Source: SAR202 cluster bacterium Io17-Chloro-G2 (GTDB taxonomy: Bacteria; Chloroflexota; Dehalococcoidia; Lucifugimonadales; UBA3495). Taken from it: a DNA stretch of 64,000 nucleotides. A program made the position numbers and the translations under genes. Positions 35,663 through 44,504 of the stretch are shown here, piece by piece. The notes below the pieces were generated by a model that made no database searches, had not been told where the DNA came from, and was given only the letters and a program-made list of their open reading frames with translations. The number at the start of each line of letters is the position of its first letter. Within the stretch, counting starts at the first letter, position 1. The stretch is from positions 1-64,000 of the forward strand of contig MUCP01000017.1 in the NCBI GenBank assembly GCA_002816875.1, written 5' to 3'.

Positions 35663-36362
35663 CTCTTCCCAGGCCCAAGACCCGCTTGGGATCCCGGCGG
35701 TCTTGGAAATGGTCTACTCTCGGCTCTACAGGGAATATGGGCCCCAGCACTGGTGGCCGGGAGACGGGCCTCTTGACGTGGTGATCGGGGCGATCCTGAC
35801 CCAGTCTGCCGCCTGGCGCAACGTGGAAATGGCCCTTGCCAATCTAAAGGGGGCTGGATGCTGGTCTCTGGATACGATCCATCGTAAGCCTCAAGATGAA
35901 TTGGCCGCCATCATCCGTCCCTCGGGATATTTCAACGCCAAGGCCCGCAAGCTGAAGGCATTCGCCGCCCATATCACGTCAAATTACGCCGGACACCTGG
36001 ACCGGTTCCTGGCCCTCGACTTAGCGCCGCTCCGCGAAGAACTCCTTTCGATTCACGGCATTGGCCCCGAAACCGCCGACGACATCATCCTATATGCCGC
36101 GGAGAAACCCTCCTTCGTGATTGACTCCTATACCCGGCGCATCGTTGCGCGGCTGGGAATCACCCCTGAGGGAATGCCCGATACCTACGATGCCCATCAG
36201 GCCCTGTTCCAGCGCAACCTGGCGCCGGATTCCAAGATGTTCAACGAGTATCACGCCCTGTTGGACCGCCACGCCAAGGAGACCTGCGCCAAGGTCCCCG
36301 GTTGCTCCCGCTGTTGCCTCCGCGAGATGTGCGCCACCGGTGGCGCAACCGCCGGAAGCTAG
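35649..36362 (+). CDS. Endonuclease III-like HhH-GPD DNA glycosylase with 4Fe-4S cluster
   Basis: 237 residues. The helix-hairpin-helix LLSIHGIGPETADDIILYA is followed by the catalytic Asp in FVIDSYTRRIVARL, and the C-terminus carries CAKVPGCSRCCLREMC, a 4Fe-4S ligand set. In Nth the HhH reads GVGRKTA with Lys as Schiff-base nucleophile; here Glu stands in that place, so a lyase activity is unlikely. Such Lys-less members include alkylpurine glycosylases (MagIII-like). Coupled to sfsA. Confidence 0.88.
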   Translation: MGNGDSSQAQDPLGIPAVLEMVYSRLYREYGPQHWWPGDGPLDVVIGAILTQSAAWRNVEMALANLKGAGCWSLDTIHRKPQDELAAIIRPSGYFNAKARKLKAFAAHITSNYAGHLDRFLALDLAPLREELLSIHGIGPETADDIILYAAEKPSFVIDSYTRRIVARLGITPEGMPDTYDAHQALFQRNLAPDSKMFNEYHALLDRHAKETCAKVPGCSRCCLREMCATGGATAGS

Positions 36363-36504
36363 CCCATTTCCGGTCCTCATGCGGCCGGGCCATCGGCTTG
36401 CCTCGTGTCCCGCCAGCCTCGGTTTACATAAGACTTTCAGAATGGTCTCCGGATTGACGTAACGTGGGGCAGTGGTTATCATTGCGCCATTCGCCTAGCC
36501 GCAG

Positions 36505-36954
36505 ATGAGAATGTCAAGTAGGCAAACAATACAATCTGGACCAGAATTGCTGAACAGCCTCTTAGCGGATGGCCAATTGGCCAACAACCTTTTCCGCGGG
36601 GCCAGGCCCAAGTTCCAAATGTTGCTTACCCTTAGTGGATGGTGCCCAAAATGTGGGGCATCCCTGGTCATGGAATACGCCTCGAATCCGGGACATTACC
36701 AAGGCAAGATGTTGAGCGTGGTAATCACCTGCGCCGACCGGTGCGATAAAAGTAACTTGGAGCCGGCCTGCGGTCCTGCCGAGCCAAATGCCGGGCAATC
36801 CCATTGGTGGCTGGACGAAGACGATATCACCGGCGAATTGGAAGCCATCATCCAGTCCCTCCCCCGGGGCGAGGCGGAGTTGGCAAGGATATTGAACTCC
36901 ACCACCGCCCGGTTAAACGGCGCCTGGCAGAAGACGGCCGGCGCGGTCTCTTAA
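36505..36954 (+). CDS. Hypothetical protein with Cys pairs
   Basis: 149 residues, no family recognised. Contains CPKCG and later CADRC, which could form a zinc ribbon, and a charged C-terminal helical part (DITGELEAIIQSLPRGEAELARIL). ATG 36505 or ATG 36511. It lies on its own between the glycosylase and the cupin gene. Confidence 0.6.
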   Translation: MRMSSRQTIQSGPELLNSLLADGQLANNLFRGARPKFQMLLTLSGWCPKCGASLVMEYASNPGHYQGKMLSVVITCADRCDKSNLEPACGPAEPNAGQSHWWLDEDDITGELEAIIQSLPRGEAELARILNSTTARLNGAWQKTAGAVS

Positions 36955-37022
36955 CCCTACCCGCCTCATTCGGCTCCTGCCAAATTCGCAAACCGATCGA
37001 TTCAGCCCCTAAGGATAGCTAT

Positions 37023-37373
37023 ATGCAGGTGGTCAGAATCTATACAGGCCCCGATGAAGAATCTCATTTTGAAGATTTGGACCTGGGCTACCAGGAAGTT
37101 GCCAACGCCCAGCAGAGCGCCACCCAATCCGCCACGGGCATACAGTTTAGAAGGACACCACCCGGCCGGTTCAGCGATTTCCATAATGCGCCCCGCCGCC
37201 AGTATGTGATCACTCTTGAAGGCCAAATGGAATTGGGCCTGGGGGACGGCACCAAGCGAATATTCAACCCCGGAGATGTGCTGCTGGCCGATGACCTCAC
37301 CGGACGAGGGCATACTACGGCTGTCTACGGAAACGTGCACCGCGTATCGATCAGTATTCCTTTGGTGGATTAA
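37023..37373 (+). CDS. Small cupin-fold protein
   Basis: About 116 residues. RRQYVITLEGQMELGLGDGTKRIFNPGDVLLADDLTGRGH is a cupin core with the second motif Gly-Asp-x3; the first motif lacks its usual His pair, so metal binding may be altered. The track start 36804 lies inside the preceding gene in another frame; ATG 37023 (after CTATAT) begins MQVVRIYTGPDEES and is preferred. Function unknown. Confidence 0.72.
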   Translation: MQVVRIYTGPDEESHFEDLDLGYQEVANAQQSATQSATGIQFRRTPPGRFSDFHNAPRRQYVITLEGQMELGLGDGTKRIFNPGDVLLADDLTGRGHTTAVYGNVHRVSISIPLVD

Positions 37374-37505
37374 CTGCCCGGGAAGCACGCGCCCGCCACC
37401 ATTCTCCCGGTTGATCAACGTCCCGTAGGAGATCACCTATGGTGATACTTCCCACGGCATCCCCGCAACGGCAGAGAAATCCTAGAATCAGAAGGAGAGA
37501 TTTTC

Positions 37506-37955
37506 ATGTTCAAGACGATAAATTTGGATCATGTAGCGGTCAATACCAATGACATGGAAGCCACGGTCCAGTTCTATTGTGGGGTTTTGGGCATGCGGCT
37601 GGCCCGCACAATGCGCACCGGCGATGGCCGCCGCCACTACAACATAGACATCGGCGGAGGCAATGCGTTTGCCTTTTTTGAGAGCTCGGAAAAGCTAGAA
37701 GGGTCAACGGCCCAGCATCTTAACCACTTTGCCATTCCAGTGGCTACCGAGGAAGAGTTCAACGACTCGTTGCAACGCCTAACTGAGGCTGGCGCTGTGG
37801 TGACCGACGTCATTGAAAGGGGATACGGCAAGACCTTCTATTTTCAGGACCCCAACGGCATACGGCTACAGATCGAGCTGCAAAGCCGCCAAGACGATTC
37901 GGACCCCAGCGGCGACCCAGACCCGGTCCCCTCGGCCGCAAAATACCTGGCTTAG
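37506..37955 (+). CDS. VOC-family protein (glyoxalase/dioxygenase-like)
   Basis: 149 residues with paired beta-alpha-beta-beta-beta modules: INLDHVAVNTNDMEATVQFYCGVLGMRL, then LNHFAIPVATEEEFNDSLQRL and FYFQDPNGIRLQIEL. His, His and Glu at the expected metal positions are present. Reaction unknown (lyase, dioxygenase or resistance protein). ATG follows GAAGGAGAGATTTTC, a strong ribosome site. Confidence 0.85.
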   Translation: MFKTINLDHVAVNTNDMEATVQFYCGVLGMRLARTMRTGDGRRHYNIDIGGGNAFAFFESSEKLEGSTAQHLNHFAIPVATEEEFNDSLQRLTEAGAVVTDVIERGYGKTFYFQDPNGIRLQIELQSRQDDSDPSGDPDPVPSAAKYLA

Positions 37956-38156
37956 GCCCACGGGAAGGTTCACATTGAGGCCCGACAAGCCCGTCCCGAG
38001 AGGAGTCGAAGGGGTTGTCTTGAGCCTGACCGGTCGGGAGGAAGCGCTCACGGTGACCGGGATTTGGTTAGGCCGAGCGCACCCGGTTCACCAGCGGCGG
38101 CGTTGGCCACCCGCTTGAGTCATCCTCCTGTCTGAACCCAACCCAAATCACCAAAA

Positions 38157-38266
38157 CCGCTCATCCTGAGCTTGTCGAAGGACCAGCCACCATGGGCAGC
38201 CGTCGCCAAGGATTGACGCATGCGCTGGTTCCATTGCTGTGGTTCGACAGGCTCACCATGAGCGGG
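38157..38266. repeat. 110-bp inverted-repeat element (same family as 12778)
   Basis: Left end CCGCTCATCCTGAGCTTGTCGAAGG and right end GGTTCGACAGGCTCACCATGAGCGG are imperfect inverted repeats, the same ends and almost the same length as the elements in 12721-13460 and at 60036. It occupies the middle of the gene-free stretch 37956-38441, in which nothing else was recognised. Confidence 0.8.
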
Positions 38267-38441
38267 GGTTAGTTCACAGCCATTGGCCACGGGCCTTGGA
38301 AACCACCCTGGCCGAAAGGGCACTCAGCGCAAAAGTTTGACCCAAACCCTGAGCAATCGATAGCGGTCAAAATGACCCGGCTACTGCACCGGTCCTCGCA
38401 GGAAGCCACAAGTCAGAAACAGACCGCCCGGGAGGAAACGC

Positions 38442-39257
38442 GTGCCCACCGTTCAGTTGGACCCCACCCTGGAAATGTACTACGAGGATGACGATTACAC
38501 CGATCCGTGGCGCACGCCCGAGGCGGTGGTCCTGCACCACGGCAACGCCAAGAACACCCAGTTGTGGTACGCCTGGGTCCCACTGCTGGCCCGTCAATAC
38601 CGGGTGGTGCGCTTGGACGCCCGGGGTTTCGGCCGTTCCTCGGTCCCGCCCGAGGGTTATGACTGGTCGTTGAGCAACTTCGCCGGAGACCTGTTGGGTC
38701 TGTTGGATTTCTTGGGGTTGGATCGGGTCCACCTAATCGGCGAGACGGTGGGCGGGACAATTTCGCTACGATTCGCCCACGAGCATCCCGAACGCTTGAA
38801 GAGCCTGACGGTTTGCACCTCGCCCTACAAGTTTGCCGGTGTGTCCACCTACCAGGATTATTACCGGCTGGTGCAGGAATCCGGCGTTCCAGCCTGGGCG
38901 CGGGAAACCGGGAACCGGCGGGTGGACCCCGATGCCGACCCGGAGCACCACGAGTGGTACATCCAGCAAATGTCTCAGACTTCTAAGCGGGTGGTGTTGG
39001 AGACCCTGGCTTACCTGTCAACCCAGGATCTGTCGGACATCCTGCCCCAGATAGCGACCCCCACCATGATTCTGGTGGGTGAAAACAGCGTGGGAAATAC
39101 CCCGGAGCGGACCCAAAGCATGGCCGATTTGATGCCCAACGCCCGGGTGGTGGAGATACCCGGCGCCGGCGGGTACGTCCAGCATTCGGCCCCGGAGAAA
39201 TGCGTAGCGGCCTGGCACGAATTCATAGGCCGCCTGAGCCACGAGACCAAAAGCTAA
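38442..39257 (+). CDS. Alpha/beta-hydrolase-fold protein with altered catalytic triad
   Basis: 271 residues, standard alpha/beta-hydrolase layout (VVLHHGNAKNTQLWYAWVPLLARQYRVVRLDARGFGRS). The nucleophile elbow, normally G-x-S-x-G, reads GETVGG with Thr102. The usual Asp site is GENSVG instead of GExD, and the usual His site is PGAGGYVQHS instead of GAGH. Hydrolase activity of the normal kind is therefore doubtful. GTG start after GGGAGGAAACGC, well placed. It follows the inverted-repeat element. Confidence 0.85.
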   Translation: MPTVQLDPTLEMYYEDDDYTDPWRTPEAVVLHHGNAKNTQLWYAWVPLLARQYRVVRLDARGFGRSSVPPEGYDWSLSNFAGDLLGLLDFLGLDRVHLIGETVGGTISLRFAHEHPERLKSLTVCTSPYKFAGVSTYQDYYRLVQESGVPAWARETGNRRVDPDADPEHHEWYIQQMSQTSKRVVLETLAYLSTQDLSDILPQIATPTMILVGENSVGNTPERTQSMADLMPNARVVEIPGAGGYVQHSAPEKCVAAWHEFIGRLSHETKS

Positions 39258-39420
39258 AAGCTGACCGCTGACAGCCGTTAGCTACACCTGGTTTTGCTAA
39301 TACTCGGTAGAACCTTCCGTTCGCCCTAAGCTTGTCGGAGGGTCCTTCCCCGGCAGAATAGTTCGGCCCGATTGCATCGGGGTCACCACGAATGGGATTC
39401 ATAAAGCTGAAGCCTGACAG

Positions 39421-40197
39421 TTAAAACAGCGACCTCGACTGGCCGCCGTCCACGTTTATGCAGGCCCCGGCCACCAGATCGGCCCTGTCCGACGCAAGAA
39501 AGGCCACCATCTCCCCGATCGGTTCCGGCCAGCCGAACTTTCCTGCGGGGAGGTTGTTGGCGATGAAATCGGCAACCACCTCTGGGGTGTTGGACTGCTG
39601 GAACCGGTCCCAGGTGCTGCCGGGAAAGTCGATGGAGCCGGGCGCGATGCAGTTGACCAGCACGTTGTACGGTATGGTCTGCAACGCCAGGTGCTTGGAA
39701 AAAGCGATGAGTCCCGCCTTGCCGGTCATGTAGTCTATGGACCCGCCGTACTCCCGGCCGTATATCGAGGAGATGTTGATGATTCGCCCCCAACGCTGGC
39801 TCTTCATGTGGGGCAGCACCATGGCCACGAAACGCACGGGACTCACCAGGTTGAATTCCAATCCGTCGCGGAACTGGTCCAGGGTGGTCTCCTCGAACAA
39901 GCCCGAGCTCCGCCTTCCGCCGGCGTTGTTCACTAGGATGTCCGGCGGTCCCAGGTTTGCCACCGTTTCTTCATAGAACCGGTTGGAATCTGCCTCGTTG
40001 GTCACGTCGGCCTGGGTGCCGTGGACCTCAAACCCCTGGCCTTTGAATTCCTCCACCGTGGCTTCCAGTTGCTCCCGGCCCCGGGCGCAGATGGAAACCT
40101 TGCAACCCTCCCTGGCGAGGGTGTAAGCGGCCTGCTTGCCCAACCCGTGGCTGCCTCCCGTTATCATAGCTACTCTGGCGTTCAATCCCAGGTCCAT
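39421..40197 (-). CDS. Short-chain dehydrogenase/reductase
   Basis: About 258 residues: TGGSHGLGKQAAYTLARE (cofactor), CARG (favouring NADP), NNAGGRRSSG, Ser in NISSIYGREYGG, YMTGKAG (Tyr-x3-Lys) and a C-terminal INVDGGQSRSLF. The track start 40323 adds 42 residues without support; ATG 40197 follows GCTGGAGGTGGCC. Substrate unknown. Its neighbour across the divergent gap is a CoA-transferase. Confidence 0.88.
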   Translation of the reverse strand: MDLGLNARVAMITGGSHGLGKQAAYTLAREGCKVSICARGREQLEATVEEFKGQGFEVHGTQADVTNEADSNRFYEETVANLGPPDILVNNAGGRRSSGLFEETTLDQFRDGLEFNLVSPVRFVAMVLPHMKSQRWGRIINISSIYGREYGGSIDYMTGKAGLIAFSKHLALQTIPYNVLVNCIAPGSIDFPGSTWDRFQQSNTPEVVADFIANNLPAGKFGWPEPIGEMVAFLASDRADLVAGACINVDGGQSRSLF

Positions 40198-40547
40198 GGC
40201 CACCTCCAGCGCAACGCTTGGTTGTTTCAAGAATTCCTCATCCCGTTGGCTCCTAGAAGACACGTTCGGGGCGAGGGCAGGGGAATTATAGCTTCTGGTC
40301 GTCTCCCTTGCACCATGTGTCACCCTGGCCCAATCACCATGTCATCCTGAACCCTTCGCCCCGATCTATTCGGCTCGGGAAAACGCCGTGAAGGATCTAG
40401 ATTCGGTGGCGGCCTCCGCCCCAGATGTTTCGCCCCGATGACGATTGGGGCTGGCTCAACATGACATTTGGCGGAAACCCCTGCTTCTGACTGAGAGAGG
40501 TGTTATATAGTTACCGTGATGCCGAAACCGAACGTTGGAGCGCCTCG
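40198..40547. other. Divergent intergenic region with degenerate repeats
   Basis: No gene recognised. Contains a degraded hairpin-like repeat (TGTCATCCTGAACCCTTCGCC ... GAAGGATCT) and GCCCCGAT/ATCGGGGC-type inverted segments, of the kind dispersed through this window. The region must hold promoters for both flanking genes; no clear box was found. Confidence 0.5.
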
Positions 40548-41756
40548 ATGCTTGCTCTCGAAGGGATCAAGATACTGGACTTCACCCGCAACGCGCCGGG
40601 CATGTTTTGCACCATGGTGTTGGGAGACCTGGGCGCCGATGTGCTGATGGTGGAGCGGCCCATGGACGCCCAATTGTCCGAATATCAAAGGCTTGTGGCC
40701 GGCATTAACAGCCCGGAAGACGAGCGGCGCAGGGCCGACTACAACGCTCTCCAACGCAACAAGCGCAGCATCACCCTAAATCTGCGAGAGCCGGAAGCCA
40801 GGGAGATCGTGTACAGCTTGGCGGGAGACGCCGACGTGGTGGTAGAAGGCTTCCGTCCGGGAGTCATGGACCGGTTGGGCGTAGGCTATCAAAAGCTAGG
40901 CGGCATTAATCCCCGGTTGATCTATTGCTCCATATCGGGATACGGCCAGGACGGACCCTATGCCTCCATGGCCGGCCATGACATCAATTACATCTCCTTT
41001 GCGGCGGCGCTAGGGCTTTTCGGCCATTCCGAGGAGGAAAAACCGGCCATTCCCCTGAACCTGGTGGCTGATTACGCCGGCGGCGGCCTGTGTTCGGCAG
41101 TGGCGATCCTGGCTGCGTTGCTGGCCCGCGGCCAGACCGGCCGGGGCCAATACGTGGACATATCAATGACAGAGGGCGTGCTTTACATGATGGCGTCGCT
41201 GATCTCCGACCATTTTTCCGAGGGAGCGGTAGTAAAAAGGGGGACCAGCCGGCTCAACGGTGGCGCTCCCTACTACAACGTTTACCAGACCAAGGACGGC
41301 AAGTATTTCACCATCGCCGCCATAGAGCCCTGGTTCTGGCAGAATCTGTGCCGCGCCCTGAATCGGGAGGACTTGGTTTCTCACCAGAACGCCAAAGGAG
41401 AACAACGGTCCGAAGTCTACCGGGCGCTGCGGGATACATTTCTCACCCGCACCCGTGACGAATGGTTTGAGTTGCTAAGGGACGAGAGCATCTCGGTAGG
41501 CAAGGTTTACAGTCTGGCGGAAGCTCTGGCCGATCCTCAGGTCAGTCAAAGGGGAATGGTGGTGGAAGTGGAATCGCCCCATTCCCCCGGTGGCGTGATT
41601 CCCCAGGTGGGCATCCCGCTGCGGCTGTCGGACACACCGGGAAAAGTCCGCCATGTTGGCGCGGTGGCCGGCGAGCACACCGGCCAGGTGCTGGCCGGCC
41701 TGGGCTACACGCCCGGTCAGGTGGATGACCTGCGCCGCCGCCAGGTGGTCGAATAG
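40548..41756 (+). CDS. CaiB/BaiF-family CoA-transferase
   Basis: About 402 residues. LEGIKILDFTRNAPGMFCTMVLGDLGADVLMVERP opens the family fold; RNKRSITLNLREPEAREIV and the catalytic Asp in LVADYAGGGLCSAVA are present, followed by RGQTGRGQYVDISMTEG. Unlike the pair at 13.5-15.9 kb, this one looks complete by itself. GTG 40500 begins the track ORF; ATG 40548 with TTGGAGCG before it matches the family N-terminus. The MMPL exporter gene begins 4 nt after its stop. Confidence 0.88.
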   Translation: MLALEGIKILDFTRNAPGMFCTMVLGDLGADVLMVERPMDAQLSEYQRLVAGINSPEDERRRADYNALQRNKRSITLNLREPEAREIVYSLAGDADVVVEGFRPGVMDRLGVGYQKLGGINPRLIYCSISGYGQDGPYASMAGHDINYISFAAALGLFGHSEEEKPAIPLNLVADYAGGGLCSAVAILAALLARGQTGRGQYVDISMTEGVLYMMASLISDHFSEGAVVKRGTSRLNGGAPYYNVYQTKDGKYFTIAAIEPWFWQNLCRALNREDLVSHQNAKGEQRSEVYRALRDTFLTRTRDEWFELLRDESISVGKVYSLAEALADPQVSQRGMVVEVESPHSPGGVIPQVGIPLRLSDTPGKVRHVGAVAGEHTGQVLAGLGYTPGQVDDLRRRQVVE

Positions 41757-41760
41757 GTCC

Positions 41761-44442
41761 GTGCTCAAACGGGCCACATCTGGCAGGCCATCAACTGGGC
41801 GGGGCGCACCGGGCGGGTGGGAAGCGGCAATTGCCGGGCGGGCCGGCGCTTGGCTGGTGCGGTATTCCGGCTGGTTCATCGCCTCGGTCTTGCTTGCCAC
41901 TGGGTTGCTGGCGCTCCCCATATTCCTGATGGCGCCCACGGAACAGGCTTCCCAGGACCCCGGCGGACCGATTTTCGACCTACAGGAAAAAGTTCAGGCA
42001 AAATTTCCTCCCCGCATCCATGGCACAGGATTCATCGTCGAAGACCGAACCGGAGATATCCTGCGGCAGGCCCCTTTATGGGAGCTGTACCAAAATGAGG
42101 AGAGGCTGCGGGAATCCAGTCTGGAAAGGTTCCTCTACGACGGCTACGACGCCGACAACCAGCGGCAGATCATCGGCGTTTTCACCATCGCAGATGCCGT
42201 GAATACCATGTTGGCGCTAGACCGCCGGACCGGCGCCACTTTAGCGACGGCCACCGATGATCAGGTGAAACAGGCCGTGCACCGCCTGTTTGCCAGCGAC
42301 ACCGGCCGGCCTCTGCGCGACTCGCTCTCCCGGGACGCGGGGTTTGAGACCAAGATGGTAGACGGTCAGGAGTTCAACTACTGGCGGGCCTCGGCTCTTT
42401 CCTCCTTCGTCGCCTCGGACAACCAGTTGTTGGGCGGCGGTCCATCGGTGCTCAACCTGGCCAACGACGAAGTGACCCTGGCGAAAGAACGCTACAACCG
42501 GCAGGTGCAGGAAACATTGCGGGGAGACCAGGCCAATTACCGTTTATGGGGTCTGGTCATCGACCTCAACCTGGAATCCAGAGAGCAGGGCCGCACCGCC
42601 GTGCCTTTTGTGGCGGCCACCGTGCTTCTTGTCCTCGCGGTGGTGGGGATTTCCCTGCGTTCTCCCCGGTCGGCGGGACTGGCCATGGTGGGCCTGTTGA
42701 TGCTTTTCGTTTGGCTCAAGGGCGGCTCCAACCTGGTGGGGTTAAAGTCGTCTTTGACCCTGGACCTAATAGTCCCCATCGCCATGATCTCCCTGGGCGT
42801 GGACTTTTTCATCCATGCCATGGCCCGCTATCGTGAGGAGAGGTCGCGGAAACCTCCACCGGCGCCAACGTTGGCGCTACAGAACGGGGCCTCCCGGGTC
42901 ATCGGGGCCCTGACCCTCGCAATGCTCTCCGACGGCATTGCTTTCCTGGCCAATGTGACCTCGGGGATCGAGACGGTCATCGGCTTCGGCATCGCCGCGG
43001 GCATCGCCGTCTTCGCCAGTTATATCGTTATGGGCATGTTTTTGCCTTTGGTGGCCATGCGCTGGGACCAGAGGACCGCCCGCAAAGTGCCCGGCAATGC
43101 CGTGCCTAAACTTCTCGTTGGAACCGCGAGAACTTCACCGGTAGCCGACGGTTTGGCTGCGATCGTCATGGCCCTGGTGCGCTTTCGCTGGGCGGTGCTA
43201 TTCGTGGCCGCCGGGCTCACCGTGATTACTTCTTACCTGGCGTTCCAGTTGGAGCCGCGGTTGGACGTAAAAGAGTTTTTCTCCTCGGATTCTGACCTGG
43301 TCGCCGGTCTGGACAAGCTGGACCAGCACGTGGGCCCGGCTTTGTCGGGAGAGCCCGCCGTGATATACATCCAGGGTGACTTGACCGAAGCCCAGTCCTT
43401 AAGCGCCATCAGTGAACTGCTGGACCGGATGGGCGACAATCCAAACTTGGGGCAAACCGGGGATGGCGGGGTTTCCCTTTATCGGCGAACCTTGTTGACC
43501 GTGCTGGGTCGCGCCACCGGTAGCGAGTACGCCCGAAGCCGTATCAGCGAAGAGACCGGCGTGGCGATCACCGACTATGATGGCGATGGGATACCCGACT
43601 CCCCGAAGCAGATCCTGGCCACCTACGATTACATCGTGGAAAACGGCGTGCCGGGCAGACGGGGGCGGGGAGCGCTGGTGTACGACCCGGTACAGGTCAG
43701 AGAGACTTTGTTCCACGATCCCGGATCTGATTCCGGACCCAGCGCCGGCCGGGCAAACGAGCAGGCCACCATAATCATATTCGGGGTATTGGGAACGCGC
43801 CAACAGGCCAACGTCTCGCCGGCCCTTGAGTCATTGGAAATGGACCTGGAGCATCTGCGAAAGCTGCCGTCCATATCCTTCGCCGGGGTCACCGGTTCGC
43901 CCTTCACCAGGCACTCCACTCTTCAAGCAGCCACCAGCGCGCTGAATACATCCCTGCCGGTCGCCGTTGCTGCATGCCTGATCTTGCTGATGGTTTGGAT
44001 GGGTTCGGTCCGCTACGCGGTGGTGACCATTGTTCCAATCGGGCTGGTGGTTTCCTGGCTTTACGCTTTCATGTATCTGGCCGGGTTCCATCTTAACTTC
44101 GTCACCGCCACCATCGCCGCTGTTTCCATCGGCGTGGGGATCGATTATTCCATTCACGTGACCCAGCGTTTCCGTCAGGAGATGGCGGACCGGAAGGATC
44201 CGAAAGTAGCATTGCGCGCCACCGCCAGAGGTACTGGGGTAGCGCTGGCGGGTTCGGCGGCATCCAGTGTCATCGGCTTCGCCGTGCTGGCCTTCGCCCC
44301 CATGCCCCTTTTCTCGGCCTACGGCATCATCACAGCCGCCATGATCGCCATGGCTGCGGGGGCGGCCTTAGTGGTTTTGCCCTCGCTCCTGTACCTGGTG
44401 TCGGGAGGCGGGCCGTGTTCGGAAGACGAGGTAAGGGCGTAG
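41761..44442 (+). CDS. MMPL/RND-family exporter
   Basis: About 893 residues, with twelve TM segments in the RND order: one helix, a large extracytoplasmic domain, five or six helices (LDLIVPIAMISLGVDFFIHAM), a second repeat and IAAVSIGVGIDYSIHVTQRF in the second bundle. The GVDFFIHA and GVGIDYSIH segments are the MMPL/HAE3 helix 4-like Asp motifs. The second outer domain contains DYDGDGIPD (residue 605), a calcium-loop-like motif. The track start 41653 lies within the CoA-transferase gene; GTG 41761 is chosen. Cargo is probably a lipid or hydrophobic molecule. Confidence 0.87.
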   Translation: MLKRATSGRPSTGRGAPGGWEAAIAGRAGAWLVRYSGWFIASVLLATGLLALPIFLMAPTEQASQDPGGPIFDLQEKVQAKFPPRIHGTGFIVEDRTGDILRQAPLWELYQNEERLRESSLERFLYDGYDADNQRQIIGVFTIADAVNTMLALDRRTGATLATATDDQVKQAVHRLFASDTGRPLRDSLSRDAGFETKMVDGQEFNYWRASALSSFVASDNQLLGGGPSVLNLANDEVTLAKERYNRQVQETLRGDQANYRLWGLVIDLNLESREQGRTAVPFVAATVLLVLAVVGISLRSPRSAGLAMVGLLMLFVWLKGGSNLVGLKSSLTLDLIVPIAMISLGVDFFIHAMARYREERSRKPPPAPTLALQNGASRVIGALTLAMLSDGIAFLANVTSGIETVIGFGIAAGIAVFASYIVMGMFLPLVAMRWDQRTARKVPGNAVPKLLVGTARTSPVADGLAAIVMALVRFRWAVLFVAAGLTVITSYLAFQLEPRLDVKEFFSSDSDLVAGLDKLDQHVGPALSGEPAVIYIQGDLTEAQSLSAISELLDRMGDNPNLGQTGDGGVSLYRRTLLTVLGRATGSEYARSRISEETGVAITDYDGDGIPDSPKQILATYDYIVENGVPGRRGRGALVYDPVQVRETLFHDPGSDSGPSAGRANEQATIIIFGVLGTRQQANVSPALESLEMDLEHLRKLPSISFAGVTGSPFTRHSTLQAATSALNTSLPVAVAACLILLMVWMGSVRYAVVTIVPIGLVVSWLYAFMYLAGFHLNFVTATIAAVSIGVGIDYSIHVTQRFRQEMADRKDPKVALRATARGTGVALAGSAASSVIGFAVLAFAPMPLFSAYGIITAAMIAMAAGAALVVLPSLLYLVSGGGPCSEDEVRA

Positions 44443-44504
44443 CGGTTGCCGTGATATAATTGCGCCGTTTTCGGAACCACCCATCCGGTCCAAGGGATAG
44501 TAAA

